A stretch of DNA of 64,000 nt, from contig CAKOJN010000003.1 of NCBI GenBank assembly GCA_934090685.1, forward strand, positions 62,001 to 126,000. Direction: 5' to 3'. The translations under genes were made by a program, and so were the position numbers. This DNA comes from an uncultured Bacilli bacterium. GTDB lineage: Bacteria > Bacillota_I > Bacilli_A > RF39 > UBA660. The notes below the pieces were generated by a model that saw only the letters and a program-made list of their open reading frames with translations, ran no database searches and was not told the DNA's origin. Below, in pieces: positions 61,243 through 64,000 of this stretch (the first letter of the stretch is position 1; the number at the start of each line of letters is the position of its first letter).

Positions 61243-61440
61243 TTTTTATCAGTATCTATTGGAACGGTTATAGGAATAGTTTCAGGTCATATTTTAGTAC
61301 CTTATATTGTTTATAATGCATATGAACATTATTTTACTATTCCAAAAATAGAATTACATTTTTATTTAAAAGAGACAATTCTTGCATGTATATTATCTTT
61401 ATTATGTAGTGTTTTACCAGCATTAAAATCTATTGATTAA
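61243..61440 (+). pseudogene. 3' fragment of an FtsX-like ABC transporter permease
   Basis: Open frame from 61243 (after a TGA at 61240) reads FLSVSIGTVIGIVSG ... YNAYEHYFTIPKIEL ... ACILSLLCSVLPALKSID and ends at TAA. The pattern of a glycine-rich span and a final hydrophobic helix fits the end of an FtsX/MacB permease. The N-terminal four fifths are missing. Confidence 0.65.
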
Positions 61441-61456
61441 TATGTTAATTTTAAAT

Positions 61457-61483
61457 AGACTGACTAAAATAGTTAGTCTTTTT
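61457..61483 (+). terminator. Terminator after the permease fragment
   Basis: AGACTGACTA (61457-61466) pairs with TAGTTAGTCT (61470-61479) with one G-U, then T. Its persistence supports that a full transporter gene once stood here. Confidence 0.7.
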
Positions 61484-61617
61484 AATGTTTAATATATTGT
61501 GTATTATCTTTAAATATAGTATATTTAAATAGTAGGAAAAATATTGTGAAATTAATTTTTAAATAATAAGAAGAATGTGAATAAATTATTAAAATAATAT
61601 AATAGGAGATGGTAAAA

Positions 61618-62124
61618 ATGTTATATTTAAAAAAAGCAAATTATGAGGATGTTAATGAGGAATACAAAGCGATAAAAGCAATCCCAGCAATAGAGAATGG
61701 TTTTGAAAACAAGTATCACAATGTTACTGAAGATGAGTTTAAAAACGTAGTGCTTCCTAAATTAATAAAAAATTCAGATGGGATAGATATACCTGAAGGG
61801 AGAGTAGCAGAGACATATTTCTTTTTATGGGATGATAATAAAATAGTTGGACTTTTTAAAGTAAGACACTATTTAAATGACTTTTTAAGAAAAGGATCAG
61901 GTCATTTAGGTTTTGGAATATTACCTGAATATCGTGGTAAAGGATTTGCTAAAAAGGGATTAATGTTAGCAATTGAAAAATGTAAGGAAATAGTAAAAGA
62001 AGATGAAATATATTTAGGTGTACATAAGGATAATCAAGCATCATTGAAAGTTCAATTGGATTGTGGTGCGTATGTTGTTGGTGAGGATGATGAGAATTAT
62101 CTTACTAGAATAAAAATAAAATAA
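61618..62124 (+). CDS. GNAT-family N-acetyltransferase
   Basis: A 168-residue acetyltransferase with the acetyl-CoA-binding motif (HLGFGILPEYRGKGFAKKGLMLAIEKC) and the following strand YLGVHKDNQASLKVQLDCGAYVV. ATG 61618 is chosen because an ATG nine bases earlier overlaps the GGAG element. Substrate not predictable. Confidence 0.9.
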   Translation: MLYLKKANYEDVNEEYKAIKAIPAIENGFENKYHNVTEDEFKNVVLPKLIKNSDGIDIPEGRVAETYFFLWDDNKIVGLFKVRHYLNDFLRKGSGHLGFGILPEYRGKGFAKKGLMLAIEKCKEIVKEDEIYLGVHKDNQASLKVQLDCGAYVVGEDDENYLTRIKIK

Positions 62125-62212
62125 TCATAAAATTTGTGTAAAGAATATAAAATTTTAAAATGAAAAAACCAACTAAATTAATTTTTATTATATAATGAAA
62201 TAGGTGAATATA

Positions 62213-63391
62213 ATGGATTTGAAAGATTATAGAAAGCAAATAATGGAAAGATACTTTCCTGTAGGTGGATTAATTATAGCTAGTTTTTTAGGTGTATTTG
62301 GTTTTGGTTTTATAATGTTATCTGGAATTTATAAAGTAAGGAGTTTGGAAGAATTATATCAAATTATAAGTAACAATGGATTTGTTTTAATCGTTATGAC
62401 ATTTTTCTTTATTATTGCGATTGTTATATGGATAGCATTTATTCAAAATATATTAGTAAAACCTAAAAAAGATATACTCTTTTTATACAAAAGTGGAAGT
62501 ACAAAATATTTTCTTGATAGAAAAGGAAAAAAATATGATAATTATGAATGTGATAAAAAGGAATATAAATATTACTATGTCTTAAAAACGAGGGATTATG
62601 TATATGAAGTATTACAAGAGAGTTTAGATTCTGAGAATAATTTTGAACCTATAGAAAAATTAAGTTATTGGCGTAATTTATATCTTCCATTTGGAAAATT
62701 TGAAAATGTGGTATTATTACCAATATTATACATTATATTTATACCTGCGGTATTAAGTTTTCTTATGTCAGAAGGTTCTACTAGACTTGTAGGAATATTT
62801 TTAATGATAATGCCTGGATTTTTTATTATTTATGATTTGATATATAAAATAAAAAGAAAAAAAGTAATTAATAAAATTTTAAATGAACCTGATAGTTTTG
62901 AGAAAAAAGAAAGATTAGATAATATTAATAATGAAAAAGAACTAGTAAATATGGGAGAAAAAGTATCTAAGGGTATTATTATATTAGAAGACGCTTTAAA
63001 AGTGATTTTTTCTTTTTCTTTTGTTATTTTTACTATTTGGGTATTTGTTAAAGGTGCGGATTTAATTACAAGATTGGCAATAATACCATTCTTTATATGC
63101 GCTGTTGCGGTGTTTATATCTTCTATATTACCAATAAAAGAAAGAATTGATCAAAATAAGATTGATAGTGGAAAAGTTAATGAAAAGAAAAAACGAAAAA
63201 AAAGAAAAAGAAATTTATCTAAAATAGTATCTAATATTTATGCGATAGGATTTTTATTATTTTGGTTTGGTTTTTTGATATTTTTTACTATTGGTATTAC
63301 GAAACAAGAGGGATATACATCTATATTATTTACATTGCCTTTCTGGGGTGTTGGATTTTTTGCAATATATTTTATATTTGTCAAAAAATAA
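62213..63391 (+). CDS. Multispan membrane protein of unknown function
   Basis: A 392-residue protein with about eight membrane segments (about 15-38, 51-75, 160-182, 188-210, 255-275, 283-303, 338-360, 367-390) and a lysine-rich loop (KVNEKKKRKKRKRNL) before the last two. ATG 62213 with AGGTGA upstream is preferred. No family recognised. It precedes a CPBP protease gene, a pairing sometimes seen in peptide-maturation or bacteriocin-immunity contexts. Confidence 0.7.
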   Translation: MDLKDYRKQIMERYFPVGGLIIASFLGVFGFGFIMLSGIYKVRSLEELYQIISNNGFVLIVMTFFFIIAIVIWIAFIQNILVKPKKDILFLYKSGSTKYFLDRKGKKYDNYECDKKEYKYYYVLKTRDYVYEVLQESLDSENNFEPIEKLSYWRNLYLPFGKFENVVLLPILYIIFIPAVLSFLMSEGSTRLVGIFLMIMPGFFIIYDLIYKIKRKKVINKILNEPDSFEKKERLDNINNEKELVNMGEKVSKGIIILEDALKVIFSFSFVIFTIWVFVKGADLITRLAIIPFFICAVAVFISSILPIKERIDQNKIDSGKVNEKKKRKKRKRNLSKIVSNIYAIGFLLFWFGFLIFFTIGITKQEGYTSILFTLPFWGVGFFAIYFIFVKK

Positions 63392-63466
63392 ATTTTGTTT
63401 AACTCAACCACTGGTTCGTGTAAAAATAATTCTTTATTCTATATACTTAAATTGAGGAGGAATAGA

Positions 63467-64000
63467 ATGAAGAATTTTTTTAAGGAAAATTATAAATTTA
63501 TAATATTTATGTGTTTATTTGGATTAGTGGGTGGTTATTTTAGTGGTAAGTATTTAATAAAAAGTTATACAGAAGATGTATTAAATCAAGTTATTAAACA
63601 ACTTGGAAGTAAAAATATGCTTATTGTAGTTGCGATGATTCAATCATTATTTTACTCTTTTATACTTGGTTCTATAGGGATATATTTATCTAAGAGGATA
63701 GGTTTATGGAAGAAAATATCTTATGATAAACATAGTTTTAAAATATCAATGTTATTTGGAATAATTGGTGGTTTATTATTGATTCTTCCTGATGTATTTA
63801 TTTTTAATAATTTATCTACTAAAATTTCTGATATTTATATGAATAAACCTAGTATTAATTTTATATTGAGTGGTATTACATATGGTGGGATAGTTGAAGA
63901 AATATTGATGAGATTATTTTTGATGTCTTTTGTATCATTTATCATTTATAAAATATTTTATAGAAAAAGTAAAATAAATGATAATGTTTATATCATTTCT
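63467..64000 (+). CDS. CPBP-family intramembrane metalloprotease, N-terminal part
   Basis: Open frame from ATG 63467 (after GAGGAGG) to the right edge, 178 codons. Several spans precede the CPBP/Abi motif EE-x3-R in GGIVEEILMRLFLMSF. CPBP proteases process prenylated or peptide substrates. The C-terminus is outside the window. Confidence 0.83.
   Translation, partial: MKNFFKENYKFIIFMCLFGLVGGYFSGKYLIKSYTEDVLNQVIKQLGSKNMLIVVAMIQSLFYSFILGSIGIYLSKRIGLWKKISYDKHSFKISMLFGIIGGLLLILPDVFIFNNLSTKISDIYMNKPSINFILSGITYGGIVEEILMRLFLMSFVSFIIYKIFYRKSKINDNVYIIS

Noticed and set aside
1..64000. Mycoplasma genetic code (UGA as Trp)
   Set aside because: UGA stops rnpA, an XRE gene, the iPGM-like gene and agrB at ATGA junctions, and all tryptophans read are TGG.
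1..64000. CRISPR arrays, tRNA and rRNA genes
   Set aside because: No regularly spaced 25-40 bp repeats, no T-loop GGTTCRA-type clusters with cloverleaf pairing and no rRNA signatures were found on reading.

Overview
The window is a very AT-rich stretch of a Bacilli-lineage bacterium centred near the chromosomal replication origin. The low-GC Firmicute assignment rests on the gene order (recF, comK, dnaN, dnaA, origin, rpmH, rnpA, yidC, jag, mnmE, mnmG, rsmG, noc), on the RNA polymerase delta subunit, and on T-box, L13 and S6:S18 leaders. It has a peptidoglycan wall (class A PBP, MurA), an [FeFe]-hydrogenase (so probably anaerobic) and three spore-engulfment genes (spoIIR, spoIID, spoIIQ). A relative of Erysipelotrichia or the uncultured gut Bacilli is likely; the species cannot be named. 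UGA acts as a stop at four ATGA overlaps, so the Mycoplasma code is unlikely. No tRNA, rRNA, CRISPR array or complete insertion sequence was seen.

Region by region. 1-4.4 kb: leftward replication block recF (partial), comK, dnaN and dnaA, with DnaA-box-like sites and an 11-bp iteron at the origin. 4.4-12 kb: rightward rpmH-rnpA-yidC-jag, mnmE-mnmG-rsmG and noc. 12-24 kb: an SPFH protein, PBP1, rpoE, prfA-prmC, spoIIR, murA, rpmE, a two-component system and a hydrogenase. 24.1-27.6 kb: accessory stretch with a structured leader RNA of about 460 nt ahead of a small secreted protein, a degenerate Fic protein and three small XRE-type regulators. 27.6-32.4 kb: typA, argS, rpsF-ssb-rpsR. 32.4-38.2 kb: leftward genes, including a ClpC-like ATPase with only one AAA domain, and a secreted repeat protein. 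38.3-48.7 kb: rplM-rpsI, an Abi-type HEPN gene, htrA, then a long run: Ca2+ ATPase, an iPGM-like pseudoenzyme, RDD protein, rpiB, SHOCT protein, spoIID, spoIIQ.

48.8-51.7 kb holds a complete agr-type quorum-sensing locus. agrA and agrC face agrB and a 38-codon agrD hidden on the minus strand. A pair of 9-bp direct repeats exactly 21 bp apart, typical of LytTR regulators, lies upstream of agrB. 51.8-55.3 kb: csp, hpf, secA. 55.3-59.7 kb: two cargo segments of about 2.1 kb, an orphan 589-aa gene and a second, archaeal-type argS under T-box control, each delimited by copies of the same TTTAGATAAG repeat. One segment end also carries a duplicated secA-like SEC-C tail. 59.7-64 kb: gene remnants, an S66 peptidase, a GNAT enzyme, an eight-helix membrane protein and the start of a CPBP protease.

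The most promising material is the agr locus with its concealed pheromone gene, the structured leader at 24.2-24.6 kb, the repeat-bounded cargo at 55-60 kb with a second ArgRS, and the iPGM-like pseudoenzyme. All functional calls are from reading the sequence; no database search was run.
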